This document shows positions 26,811 through 35,089 of a stretch of DNA of 64,000 nucleotides, piece by piece. A model generated the notes under the pieces. The model was not told the DNA's origin and made no database searches. It saw only the letters and a list, made by a program, of their open reading frames with translations. Each line of letters opens with the position of its first letter. Position 1 is the first letter of the stretch. The DNA is taken from contig NZ_FNAN01000014.1 of the NCBI RefSeq assembly GCF_900101885.1, forward strand, positions 124,001 through 188,000, in the 5' to 3' direction. The position numbers and the translations under genes were made by a program. The DNA is from Dyadobacter soli (GTDB lineage Bacteria > Bacteroidota > Bacteroidia > Cytophagales > Spirosomataceae).

Positions 26811-27101
26811 GAATTCTGATTGCAGTCTAATGTTGCCGAATCTGTCCATTCTATCTCGTAAATCACGCCTTACTTCGCTAAAAACTTCCTCAGTTGTGTA
26901 AAAAGGACCGGTTTTGGCTTCGCGTAGAGATCGGTTGAGTTGTTCTATTACTTCGGGGGAATTGGAATAAGAGCTGGCATAGTCTTGCTGTTCTCTGAAC
27001 ACCCGAAGACACGCCAGCAAATCTTCCATACGATCTGCATCGATCTCGTTTATCAGGCGGATTGCTTCGTTTTTCATTTCCTGGTCAGACATAGCCAGCA
27101 T
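26808..27101 (-). CDS. Orphan antitoxin-like small protein
   Basis: 97 residues, probably starting at Met4 (27092) or Met1. Predicted helical, acidic, with NEAIRLINEIDADRMEDLL and a C-terminal EVFSEVRRDLRDRMD block that resembles the toxin-binding ends of RelB/ParD-type antitoxins. No full toxin gene follows. A second frame opening inside its 3' end reads MIYEIEWTDSATLD, which looks like the start of a RelE/ParE toxin but soon loses resemblance. It has its own -7 element at 27122. Function is inferred, not recognised. Confidence 0.5.
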   Translation of the reverse strand: MLAMSDQEMKNEAIRLINEIDADRMEDLLACLRVFREQQDYASSYSNSPEVIEQLNRSLREAKTGPFYTTEEVFSEVRRDLRDRMDRFGNIRLQSEF

Positions 27102-27121
27102 TGTTTTGATTCAACAGTAAT

Positions 27122-27129
27122 CAAATTTA
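27122..27129 (-). promoter_or_regulatory. -7 element before the antitoxin-like gene
   Basis: TAAATTTG on the minus strand matches TANNTTTG exactly, about 20 bases before the start at 27101. No -33 element at the standard spacing. Confidence 0.4.
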
Positions 27130-27137
27130 CCCAAATA

Positions 27138-27173
27138 AAACAACAAAAGCCAGGCCCAAACGACCTGGCTTTC
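27138..27173 (-). terminator. Terminator after manC
   Basis: A 9-bp stem, AAAGCCAGG pairing with CCTGGCTTT, closes a nine-base loop and is followed on the minus strand by a T-rich tail. It is 30 bases past the manC stop. Confidence 0.8.
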
Positions 27174-27202
27174 CAAACGGTAGCTGTCAACCAGCAACCG
27201 CA

Positions 27203-28270
27203 TTAAACATATTTAGGATCGAGCTCCTTGGCTTGCGCCACGAACTCTTTCACCTTTTGCTCGTCGTCTTTTTTGCAAATCAATAACACACCATCAAATT
27301 CGGCGACGATGAAACCGTCGAGGCCATTGATCACTACGAGTTTGTCTTTCGGCGTTTTGATGATCGAATTCGTCGTGTTGTGCAGGATCAGGTTGCCGTC
27401 GGCAACGTTCATGTTTGCATCCTTTTCCGATACTTCGTACATCGATTTCCAGGTGCCAAGGTCCGACCAGCCGAAGCTTGCGAGTACCACGTGTACATTT
27501 TCGGCTTTTTCCATGATACCATTATCGATGGAAATGCTGCCGCAATGCTGGTAGGCGCGCTGGATGAACGAATCTTCCGAATCGAGGTAGTAGTGATCGT
27601 TTCCGCCCTGGAAAATCTCCGCGATGTCGGGCTGGAAAGAGGTCAGCGCTTTCTTGAATGCATTGATGTTCCAGACGAAAATGCCGGCATTCCATACGAA
27701 ATCGCCGCTGTCGAGAAACTTCAATGCGAGTTCCAGATGCGGTTTTTCGGTGAAAGACTTCACTTTTTTGACCGTCAGCTTGTCCGGAATGTATTGAATA
27801 TAGCCATAGCCGGTATCGGGGCGGGTCGGCTGGATACCGAGCGTGACGAGAATATCCTCGTTGCGCGTCGCGCCGAGCGCCACTTTGATCGTATCCTTGA
27901 AAACCTCCTCTTTGAGGATAATATGGTCGGCCGGAGCCACCACCACGTTCGCATTGGGGTTACGCGCTGCGATTTTGTAGCAAGCATAGGCAATGCAGGG
28001 CGCAGTGTTACGGCGATGCGGTTCCAGGAGGATCTGGTCGTCGGTCAGTTCAGGGATCTGCTGTTTGATCAGCTCCTTGTATTCCTGACTGGTCACTATA
28101 TAAATGTTTTCAATAGGGCAAACGCCATCGAACCTGTCGACAGTCTGCTGCAACAACGTTCTGCCCGTGCCGAGCACATCATGGAATTGCTTCGGGAAAT
28201 CCGTCCGGCTAAACGGCCAGAAACGGGTCCCTACGCCGCCTGCCATGATTATCACATAAGTATCCTGCAT
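27203..28270 (-). CDS. manC: Mannose-1-phosphate guanylyltransferase
   Basis: Makes GDP-mannose from mannose-1-phosphate and GTP for surface glycans; 355 residues, cytosolic. The nucleotidyltransferase signature GGVGTRFWPFSRTDFPKQF is at about 11-29. LEPHRRNTAPCIAYA, VVAPADHII and GYGYIQY are conserved, and WSDLGTW marks the sugar-binding end. The C-terminal isomerase domain of bifunctional ManC/AlgA is absent, so this is the single-function form. It has its own promoter and terminator. Confidence 0.93.
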   Translation of the reverse strand: MQDTYVIIMAGGVGTRFWPFSRTDFPKQFHDVLGTGRTLLQQTVDRFDGVCPIENIYIVTSQEYKELIKQQIPELTDDQILLEPHRRNTAPCIAYACYKIAARNPNANVVVAPADHIILKEEVFKDTIKVALGATRNEDILVTLGIQPTRPDTGYGYIQYIPDKLTVKKVKSFTEKPHLELALKFLDSGDFVWNAGIFVWNINAFKKALTSFQPDIAEIFQGGNDHYYLDSEDSFIQRAYQHCGSISIDNGIMEKAENVHVVLASFGWSDLGTWKSMYEVSEKDANMNVADGNLILHNTTNSIIKTPKDKLVVINGLDGFIVAEFDGVLLICKKDDEQKVKEFVAQAKELDPKYV

Positions 28271-28316
28271 CTGTGTTGTGTAAGGTATGTTTGTTATAAC
28301 GTTAAATAAAATCCCT

Positions 28317-28348
28317 CAAAACTAATGATAAAGCGCCAGTATGCTCAA
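28317..28348 (-). promoter_or_regulatory. Promoter of manC
   Basis: On the minus strand, TTG (28348-28346) and a perfect TAGTTTTG (28324-28317) are 21 bases apart, giving a leader of about 40 bases. Confidence 0.6.
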
Positions 28349-28458
28349 CCCCGGCTGCGGAAAAGTCCGTGAAAGTTAGTTCATGGCACTCCCGGCAATA
28401 GTTCGTCGCTAAATTCTGCTGGTATTCGTAGTAGAAGTAACTCTATATAACTGTTATG

Positions 28459-28466
28459 TATTTTTG
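28459..28466 (+). promoter_or_regulatory. -7 element before the TonB-dependent receptor
   Basis: TATTTTTG, a perfect match, about 90 bases before the ATG. No spaced -33 TTTG is found. The rest of the 286-base gap to manC holds only the manC promoter. Confidence 0.4.
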
Positions 28467-28556
28467 TTTTATAAATACCCGAAGAAAAAATTGGATATTA
28501 TGTCAACAAATTTGAATTCTTAGTAACTTGTTACAGACATCAACCCATTAAGAACT

Positions 28557-31500
28557 ATGAACCGAACTTCTGCATTCATCAGAAACCTGCTCTTTTCGCT
28601 CCTTGCATTGTTGTTGTGCCAACATTCTTTCGCACAGATTAGTTTAACAGGCAAGGTTACCGAATCGGTCACGCAGGAACCGCTCGCCGGCGTAAGCATA
28701 CGTATACAGGGCAAAGTAGCGGGTACGATCACTGATACGAAAGGTGAATTCGCATTGACAACCACTTCCAATCCTCCTTTTTCGATCATCGTTAGTTCCG
28801 TAGGCTTCCAAACGCAGGAAATCGCGGTGACGGCCAGTATGTCCAATCTGGATATTAAAATGGTGGAGCAACCTGTGCTCGGCAAGGAGATCGTGGTATC
28901 GGCCTCGCGCGTGGAAGAAAGTGTGATGAAATCGCCGGTAGCAGTTGAAAAGCTCGATATCCGGGGCATCCGCGACACGCCGGCGACCAATTTTTACGAC
29001 GCATTGGCCAATCTGAAAGGCATCGACATGACGACGCAAGGTGTTTTGTTCAAATCCATCAACATGCGCGGCTTTGGCGCAACGGGTAATCCTCGCACCG
29101 TGCAGATGATCGACGGTATGGACAACCAGGCGCCCGGGCTCAATTTCCCGCTCGACAATATCATAGGTATGTCGGAGCTCGACGTTGAGAGCGTGGAGGT
29201 GCTTCCCGGCGCGGCATCGGCATTGTACGGTCCGAATGCGGTGAATGGATTGGTTTTGATGAACAGCAAAAGCCCGTTCCTCTACCAGGGGCTGAGCGCG
29301 AACCTCAAAGGCGGCATCATGCATGAAAAGAACCGTTCGAAAGCCACCACGCCATTTGCCGAGGCCACCATTCGTTACGCAAAAGCATTCAATAACAAGT
29401 TCGCATTCAAAGTAAACCTTTCGTACATCCAGGCCAAGGATTGGGAAGCTACCAATTATACCAACCTCAATGTAGGCGGCAATGCCGATCCCAACCGGGG
29501 GAAAGGTACCGACCTGGACTACGACGGAACGAATGTGTATGGTGATGAAATCCAGACGAATATCAATGCAGTAGCGAAAGCGCTGGCTTCCGCGGGCCAA
29601 ATTCCGCAGGCGGCGGTAGGTTTGGTACCGAATGCATTTGTCAGCCGCACAGGCTTCCGCGAAAAAGACCTGGTGGATTACGATACTAAAAGCTTCAAAG
29701 CCAATGCGGCATTGCATTACCGGTTGAACGAGAAAGTAGAGGCCATTGCCCAGGTTAATTATGGCTATGGAACAACCGTCTACACTGGTACCGGCCGCTA
29801 TTCCCTGCGTGATTTCAACCTTACCCAGGCGAAACTGGAACTTCGCGGCGACAATTTTACCGTGAGGGCGTATACCACGCAGGAACGTTCGGGCAAGTCG
29901 TACCTTTCGGGCCTTGCGGCGGTATCCATGCTGGGCGAGATCAAACCGAACAATACGTGGTTCGGGCAATACGTGGGGGCCTTCGTGCAGGCACGCGGCG
30001 CGGGTGTGGCGGAGGCGGACGCGCATGTGGCCGCACGGCAGTTTGCCGACCAGGGTATGCCGCAGCCGGGCAGCGCTCAGTTCAACCAATTGCTTGATAA
30101 ATACCGGAATATGCCGATTGTAAACGGCGGGGGCGGATTTGCCGACAAAACCAATATGTACCACGCGGAAGGTTTTTACAATTTCAAAAACCAGATCCGC
30201 TTCCTGGAACTGATCGCAGGCGCGAATTACCGGCTTTATACGCTTCGGTCCGCGGGAACATTGTTTGCCGATACCAAGGAGGGCCGCGACGGTACTATTC
30301 CTATCAATGAATGGGGCGCATTCGTGCAGGCCGGTAAAAACCTGCTTTCCGACCATTTGAAACTCACCGGTTCGATCCGTTACGACAAAAACGAGAACTT
30401 CGACGGGCAGTTTACACCCCGCGTTTCGGCCGTTACCACTTTTGGCGAACACAATATCCGCCTCTCCTACCAGACCGGATTCCGGATTCCAACCACCCAG
30501 AACCAGTACATCGATCTCCGGACACCATCGGGTACCTTGGTAGGCGGCTTACCCGAGTTTGACTCCCGCTACAACCTGTCGAGCGGTATCCTTCGCCAAA
30601 ATTTGTCTGAGGCATCGGTACTCGCAGTTGTGCAGAGCGACCCGTCGGTGCTACAAAGTGCCCAGCAATATGCTACGGTGGTAGTCACGCAGCAGGCGAC
30701 GACAGCCATTACGCAACAGGTAACCACGGCGGTAACTACGCAGGTCAACCAGGGAGTAGCGGCAGGCACCGTTCCAAACGATCCGGCGGCAATCCAGGCG
30801 GCGATTACCGCAGGCGTGAACCAAACGCTTCCAGGCGTGCTCGCCGCGCAGCTTCCCGGCATTCTGGCGGCCCAGGTACCTGGCCTCGTGCCTGACCTGG
30901 CGAAAGCCTATGCATTGGGAAAACTTCCCAAATACCAGCCGGTGAAGCTTAAACCGGAACGCATTGCCTCATATGAGATTGGTTATAAAGGCATTATCGC
31001 AAGGAAGCTGTTTATTGATGCCTATTATTATATCAGTAAATACAAAAACCTCATCGGCGGTACGGTGATCGTCGTGCCAACCGCTGCGGCTGCGCCGGGG
31101 CTGCCTATCGAATCGGGTATCGGCGTGGGAAGTTATCAGGGGTTTGCACGGACGGTGAATACGACCGAAACCATTACCACACGCGGCTTCGCGATCGGGT
31201 TGAACTATGCATTACCGCGGGGCTTCAACGTAGGTGGTAATGTGGCGAACAATGAGCTGAAAGACTTCACCCCGTCGCCGGAAGTACAATATTCGCAGTT
31301 TAATACACCCAAATACCGGTATAATGTGAATTTCGGGCGCCGAATTACCAGCTCGAATACGTGGGGTTTCAATGTGGTGTACCGCTACCAGCAGGCATTT
31401 ACGTGGGAATCCAGCTTCGTGGTGCCTACTACTACCGATGTTCCGGTGTTTTCAAACACACGGGTGCCGGCGATCAAGAACCTGGATGCGCAGGTGAGCC

Positions 31501-31640
31501 TGAAAGTACCTGCGATCAAGTCGATCATCAAGGTAGGCGGTACAAACCTATTCGGTAAGTCGTACTTCCAGTCATACGCCAGCCCGAACGTGGGCAGCAC
31601 GTACTATGTGTCCATTATGTTCGATGAATTGTTGAACTGA
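28557..31640 (+). CDS. TonB-dependent receptor with CarboxypepD_reg-like domain
   Basis: Outer-membrane beta-barrel transporter, 1027 residues. Signal peptide 1-24 (LLLCQHSFAQ), then a carboxypeptidase regulatory-like domain at 28-105 (GKVTESVTQEPLAGVSIRIQ), then the plug domain (VVVSASRVEE-type start, MRGFG, IDGMD, LPGAASALYGPNAVNG) and the barrel. Residues about 680-785 form an unusual insertion rich in Gln, Thr, Val and Ala (QQATTAITQQ, LPGVLAAQLPGILAAQVPG). No SusD-like gene follows, so it is not a SusCD pair, and the substrate is unknown. The barrel terminus YVSIMFDELLN lacks the usual final Phe. Confidence 0.9.
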   Translation: MNRTSAFIRNLLFSLLALLLCQHSFAQISLTGKVTESVTQEPLAGVSIRIQGKVAGTITDTKGEFALTTTSNPPFSIIVSSVGFQTQEIAVTASMSNLDIKMVEQPVLGKEIVVSASRVEESVMKSPVAVEKLDIRGIRDTPATNFYDALANLKGIDMTTQGVLFKSINMRGFGATGNPRTVQMIDGMDNQAPGLNFPLDNIIGMSELDVESVEVLPGAASALYGPNAVNGLVLMNSKSPFLYQGLSANLKGGIMHEKNRSKATTPFAEATIRYAKAFNNKFAFKVNLSYIQAKDWEATNYTNLNVGGNADPNRGKGTDLDYDGTNVYGDEIQTNINAVAKALASAGQIPQAAVGLVPNAFVSRTGFREKDLVDYDTKSFKANAALHYRLNEKVEAIAQVNYGYGTTVYTGTGRYSLRDFNLTQAKLELRGDNFTVRAYTTQERSGKSYLSGLAAVSMLGEIKPNNTWFGQYVGAFVQARGAGVAEADAHVAARQFADQGMPQPGSAQFNQLLDKYRNMPIVNGGGGFADKTNMYHAEGFYNFKNQIRFLELIAGANYRLYTLRSAGTLFADTKEGRDGTIPINEWGAFVQAGKNLLSDHLKLTGSIRYDKNENFDGQFTPRVSAVTTFGEHNIRLSYQTGFRIPTTQNQYIDLRTPSGTLVGGLPEFDSRYNLSSGILRQNLSEASVLAVVQSDPSVLQSAQQYATVVVTQQATTAITQQVTTAVTTQVNQGVAAGTVPNDPAAIQAAITAGVNQTLPGVLAAQLPGILAAQVPGLVPDLAKAYALGKLPKYQPVKLKPERIASYEIGYKGIIARKLFIDAYYYISKYKNLIGGTVIVVPTAAAAPGLPIESGIGVGSYQGFARTVNTTETITTRGFAIGLNYALPRGFNVGGNVANNELKDFTPSPEVQYSQFNTPKYRYNVNFGRRITSSNTWGFNVVYRYQQAFTWESSFVVPTTTDVPVFSNTRVPAIKNLDAQVSLKVPAIKSIIKVGGTNLFGKSYFQSYASPNVGSTYYVSIMFDELLN

Positions 31641-31643
31641 GCG

Positions 31644-32288
31644 CTATTTCTCCCCGTAGGCCAGGTCGCCGGCGTCGCCGAGGCCTGGTACAATATAATA
31701 TTGTTCATTTAGCTTCTGGTCGACGGCACCGAGCCAGAGGCGGCATTGGGGAATCCTTTGCTGCAAATATTGAACGCCTTCCGGACTTGCGATCACGGAG
31801 GCAATATGCGTTTGCGAAGGAATGCCGAAGCGCAGCAATGCGTGGTAAACCTTTTCCATTGAGCGTCCGGTCGCCAGCATCGGATCTATCATCACCAGGA
31901 TTTTTCCGGTAAGGTCGGGGCTGGTAATGTAGTCCATTTCAACCGTGAACTCCTCCTCAGCATTGATGTGGTGCCCGCGGTAGGCGCCGATAAATGCATT
32001 GTCGGCCTTGTCAAAAATGTTCAGAAAGCCCTGGTGGAACGGTAATCCGGCCCGAAGAATGGTGGCGAGCACTACCGGCTGCAACATCGAGCGGCACGAT
32101 GCGGTACCGAGTGGCGTTTCAACCTTCTCCGTTTTGAAAGTGAGCGTTTTGGACATTTCATAGGCCAGCAGCTCGCCTACCCGTTCCATATTCCGACGAA
32201 ACCGCATCCTGTCTTTCTGACAATCTACGTCACGCAATTCGGCCAGATAGTGATCTGCTATGGAAGGTTTTTGGGAAAGTAAAAACAT
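31644..32288 (-). CDS. upp: Uracil phosphoribosyltransferase
   Basis: Salvages uracil to UMP with PRPP; 214 residues. The PRPP loop is IDPMLATGRSMEK near residue 130, and the uracil-binding C-terminus holds VPGLGDAGDLAYG. LRAGLPFHQG near 80 fits the family. Convergent with the TonB receptor, with three bases between the stops. No uraA permease is near. Confidence 0.93.
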   Translation of the reverse strand: MFLLSQKPSIADHYLAELRDVDCQKDRMRFRRNMERVGELLAYEMSKTLTFKTEKVETPLGTASCRSMLQPVVLATILRAGLPFHQGFLNIFDKADNAFIGAYRGHHINAEEEFTVEMDYITSPDLTGKILVMIDPMLATGRSMEKVYHALLRFGIPSQTHIASVIASPEGVQYLQQRIPQCRLWLGAVDQKLNEQYYIVPGLGDAGDLAYGEK

Positions 32289-32414
32289 GGGAGCGACAGT
32301 TTTTTAGACTACTCCATGCAAGATAATACAAATTCATTGACGTAATTTGGAACTCTATTTCTAAAAATTACGGGCAAGAGCTCATATTGCCGTACCAGAA
32401 GAATTTTGTTGCCT

Positions 32415-34184
32415 ATGTATCAAGGAATTATCCGGCATTTTAGCATACTGTTTTTAACACTGGCATCCTCTGCATACGTACACGCGCAAAGTTCATTCGT
32501 TCCGCTAAACGACGACTATTACCATCTCATAGATCGCCTGGAAATCAAAAGGGGCAAATTCTCCGAAGGTTTTCACTCCAATGCCAAGCCGTTCGAGCGC
32601 AAAGCCGTGGTGGCCCTCACCGATTCCATACTGAAAGAAGGCACCGTACAACTTACGGACCGCGACTGGGAAACGATCGATTACCTGCGCGAAGACAGTT
32701 GGGAATGGACCAATGGCATGGTTTCGACAGACTCCGCCAAATACAACAAACTTGCGCGGCTAGGCTGGTTCAAATCGCCGCCACCGGGGCAGAAACGCAA
32801 GTTTTTCCACCACCCCGCCGATTTGTACAGCATTCACAATAAAGATTTCGACCTGCATTTCAATTTTACTACCACCAATTTTATCGGAAAAGACAACAGC
32901 TACGACACCACGTCGCACCAGACGCTATGGTTTACCGGTCGAGGCGTGGAAATCCGGGGGATGATCAATGAAAAGCTGGGCTTTTATACATTCGTTTCCG
33001 ACAATCAGGGCCGTTTTCCACGCTATGTGAATGGCTTTGCGCCGAAATACAGCTTTCCGGGTGAAGGTCTGGCGAAGGCCACGCGCAACCACGGAAACGA
33101 CTTCCTCTCGGCACGCGGCTACATTACTTTTCGCCCGCTGAAAGCTATTAATGTAAAATTCGGGCATGATTACAATACATTCGGCAGCGGTTACCGCTCA
33201 TTGATCCTGTCCGACAATAGCAGCCCTTACCTTTTTTTAAGATTAGACACCGATCTCGGCAGGTTCCATTATACCAACCTCTGGACCAGCATGATCGACG
33301 GCGGCGAGGATGCATTCTCGGAGTTTTTGAGGAAAAAGAAATTTGCCGCCATTCACCATTTGAGCATTAACCTGACCGACAAAATCAATTTCGGGGTATT
33401 CGAAGCGGAAGTCTTTAACCGCGACTCGGTAGGCGGCGGATACGACCTTAACTATCTGAACCCCATTATCTTCTACCGTTATGTAGAGTCCTACATCGGT
33501 AGCCAGGATAATGCATTGCTCGGTTTCGATTTCCGCTGGCTCGTGGGCAAAACCGCTTCCATTTACAGCCAGTTTGTGCTCGACGAGTTTTTGACCAAGT
33601 ACCTTTTCAACGGCAGCGGTTCCTGGACCAACAAGTACAGCTTCCAGCTCGGTGGCAAATATGTGGATGCATTTGGAATCCCTAACCTCGATTTGCAGGC
33701 CGAATACAACCTCGTGCGCCCCTACACCTACTCCCACAAGGACGGCGGGCGCAACTATATGCATTACGGACAGGCGCTCGCTCACCCGCTGGGGGCCAAT
33801 TTCCGGGAATATTTAGGGATCATCCGTTACAAAGCCACGCCAAGGCTGTCGATTTACGGTACCGTGATGTCGGCCATGCAGGGTAAAGATCCGTCCGACA
33901 AGCCTTTGATGAACTACGGAGGCGATATTTCGAAGAGCTATGAAACCCGGCACATTGATCGCGAGGGACAAAGTGAAGAGAACCAAAAGATCGGCCAGGG
34001 CATTAAAGCGACTACTTTATTTACAGATTTACGATTGTCCTATTCTCTGGCCCACAATTTATTCCTCGACGGCCGCTACCTGATGCGGAAAGTGAAGTCG
34101 GCGGACCCGAAAGTGGCAACCAACTCCAACATTTTCTCGATTGCCATCCGCTATAATATGGCCTACCGGCAACAAACCTACTGA
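32415..34184 (+). CDS. Outer-membrane beta-barrel protein, Wzi/RemB-like
   Basis: 589 residues. I use the ATG at 32415; a TTG at 32406 would add three residues. Signal peptide to about residue 26 (SSAYVHAQ), then an N-terminal region with helical content (YHLIDRLEIKRGK), then many alternating aromatic strands ending KVATNSNIFSIAIRYN. The pattern fits the capsule-assembly Wzi / gliding-motility RemB group of Bacteroidota. Polysaccharide anchoring is the family idea; here it is inferred. It is 17 bases ahead of nadC, but the two roles seem unrelated. Confidence 0.65.
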   Translation: MYQGIIRHFSILFLTLASSAYVHAQSSFVPLNDDYYHLIDRLEIKRGKFSEGFHSNAKPFERKAVVALTDSILKEGTVQLTDRDWETIDYLREDSWEWTNGMVSTDSAKYNKLARLGWFKSPPPGQKRKFFHHPADLYSIHNKDFDLHFNFTTTNFIGKDNSYDTTSHQTLWFTGRGVEIRGMINEKLGFYTFVSDNQGRFPRYVNGFAPKYSFPGEGLAKATRNHGNDFLSARGYITFRPLKAINVKFGHDYNTFGSGYRSLILSDNSSPYLFLRLDTDLGRFHYTNLWTSMIDGGEDAFSEFLRKKKFAAIHHLSINLTDKINFGVFEAEVFNRDSVGGGYDLNYLNPIIFYRYVESYIGSQDNALLGFDFRWLVGKTASIYSQFVLDEFLTKYLFNGSGSWTNKYSFQLGGKYVDAFGIPNLDLQAEYNLVRPYTYSHKDGGRNYMHYGQALAHPLGANFREYLGIIRYKATPRLSIYGTVMSAMQGKDPSDKPLMNYGGDISKSYETRHIDREGQSEENQKIGQGIKATTLFTDLRLSYSLAHNLFLDGRYLMRKVKSADPKVATNSNIFSIAIRYNMAYRQQTY

Positions 34185-34201
34185 TTCTAATTTCAATCAA
34201 A

Positions 34202-35065
34202 ATGGAAACTGACCCCCACGAACTCCGGAATCTTCTCAGGCTCGCATTGCTGGAAGATATCGGTGACGGAGACCATTCATCCCTCGCCAGTGTTCCCGAG
34301 CATGCCACCAAGCGCGCCAAGTTATTGGTGAAGCAAGACGGCGTACTCGCGGGTGTGGAAGTGGCGCAGATCATCTTCGATGAAACCGCAAAATATTACG
34401 GTTACCCCCTTCCGAAAATTAATGTGTTACTTTTTGACGGTTCCGTCGTATCAACAGGAGACATTGTTTTTACGGTAGAAGGAAATGCACGTCTGATCCT
34501 GAAAGCCGAGCGGCTGGTGCTGAACATTATGCAGCGCATGAGCGGTATCGCCACTTATGCACGGCAAATGTCGGACCTGATCAAGGATTTGCCCGTAAAA
34601 CTGCTCGATACCCGCAAAACGACCCCGAATTTCAGGCTGTTTGAGAAAATGGCAGTGAAAATCGGCGGCGCGGTGAACCACCGGATGGGCCTTTACGACA
34701 TGATAATGTTGAAGGACAACCACGTGGATTACGCGGGCGGCATCGAAGCAGCGATTACCGGGGCCAACAAATACCTGAAAGAAACCGGCCGGAAGCTCAA
34801 AATCGAGATCGAAACGCGGAACCTCGCCGAGGTGGACGAAGTGCTGCGCGTCGGGAACGTCGATATCATTATGCTGGATAACTTCTCGCTGGACGACCTC
34901 CGGGAAGCTGTGCAGCGGATCGGCGACCGGTACGAGACGGAGGCATCAGGCAACATTACCGAAAAAACATTACGCGCAGTGGCCGAAACCGGTGTGGATG
35001 GGATTTCCAGCGGGGCGCTCACGCATCAGGCGCGAAGTCTGGATTTAAGTCTGAAAGCCTTCTAA
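34202..35065 (+). CDS. nadC: Nicotinate-nucleotide pyrophosphorylase (carboxylating)
   Basis: Converts quinolinate and PRPP to nicotinate mononucleotide in de novo NAD synthesis; 287 residues. Conserved: LLEDIGDGDHSS, LNIMQRMSGIATYAR, LDTRKTTPNFR, KIGGAVNHRMGLYDMIMLKDNH, IEIETRNLAEV and DIIMLDNFS. All quinolinate and PRPP contact segments are in place. nadA and nadB are not adjacent. Confidence 0.96.
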   Translation: METDPHELRNLLRLALLEDIGDGDHSSLASVPEHATKRAKLLVKQDGVLAGVEVAQIIFDETAKYYGYPLPKINVLLFDGSVVSTGDIVFTVEGNARLILKAERLVLNIMQRMSGIATYARQMSDLIKDLPVKLLDTRKTTPNFRLFEKMAVKIGGAVNHRMGLYDMIMLKDNHVDYAGGIEAAITGANKYLKETGRKLKIEIETRNLAEVDEVLRVGNVDIIMLDNFSLDDLREAVQRIGDRYETEASGNITEKTLRAVAETGVDGISSGALTHQARSLDLSLKAF

Positions 35066-35089
35066 CCTTTTCATTCATATCAAAAGCGT

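Noticed and set aside
27380..28309. A 309-codon plus-strand frame opposite manC
   Set aside because: Shadow of manC, which has full nucleotidyltransferase motifs, promoter and terminator.
28644..30452. A 602-codon open frame on the minus strand opposite the TonB receptor
   Set aside because: It is antisense to a clear receptor gene, its translation is His/Arg/Cys-rich and low in known motifs, and it arises from codon bias of the real frame.
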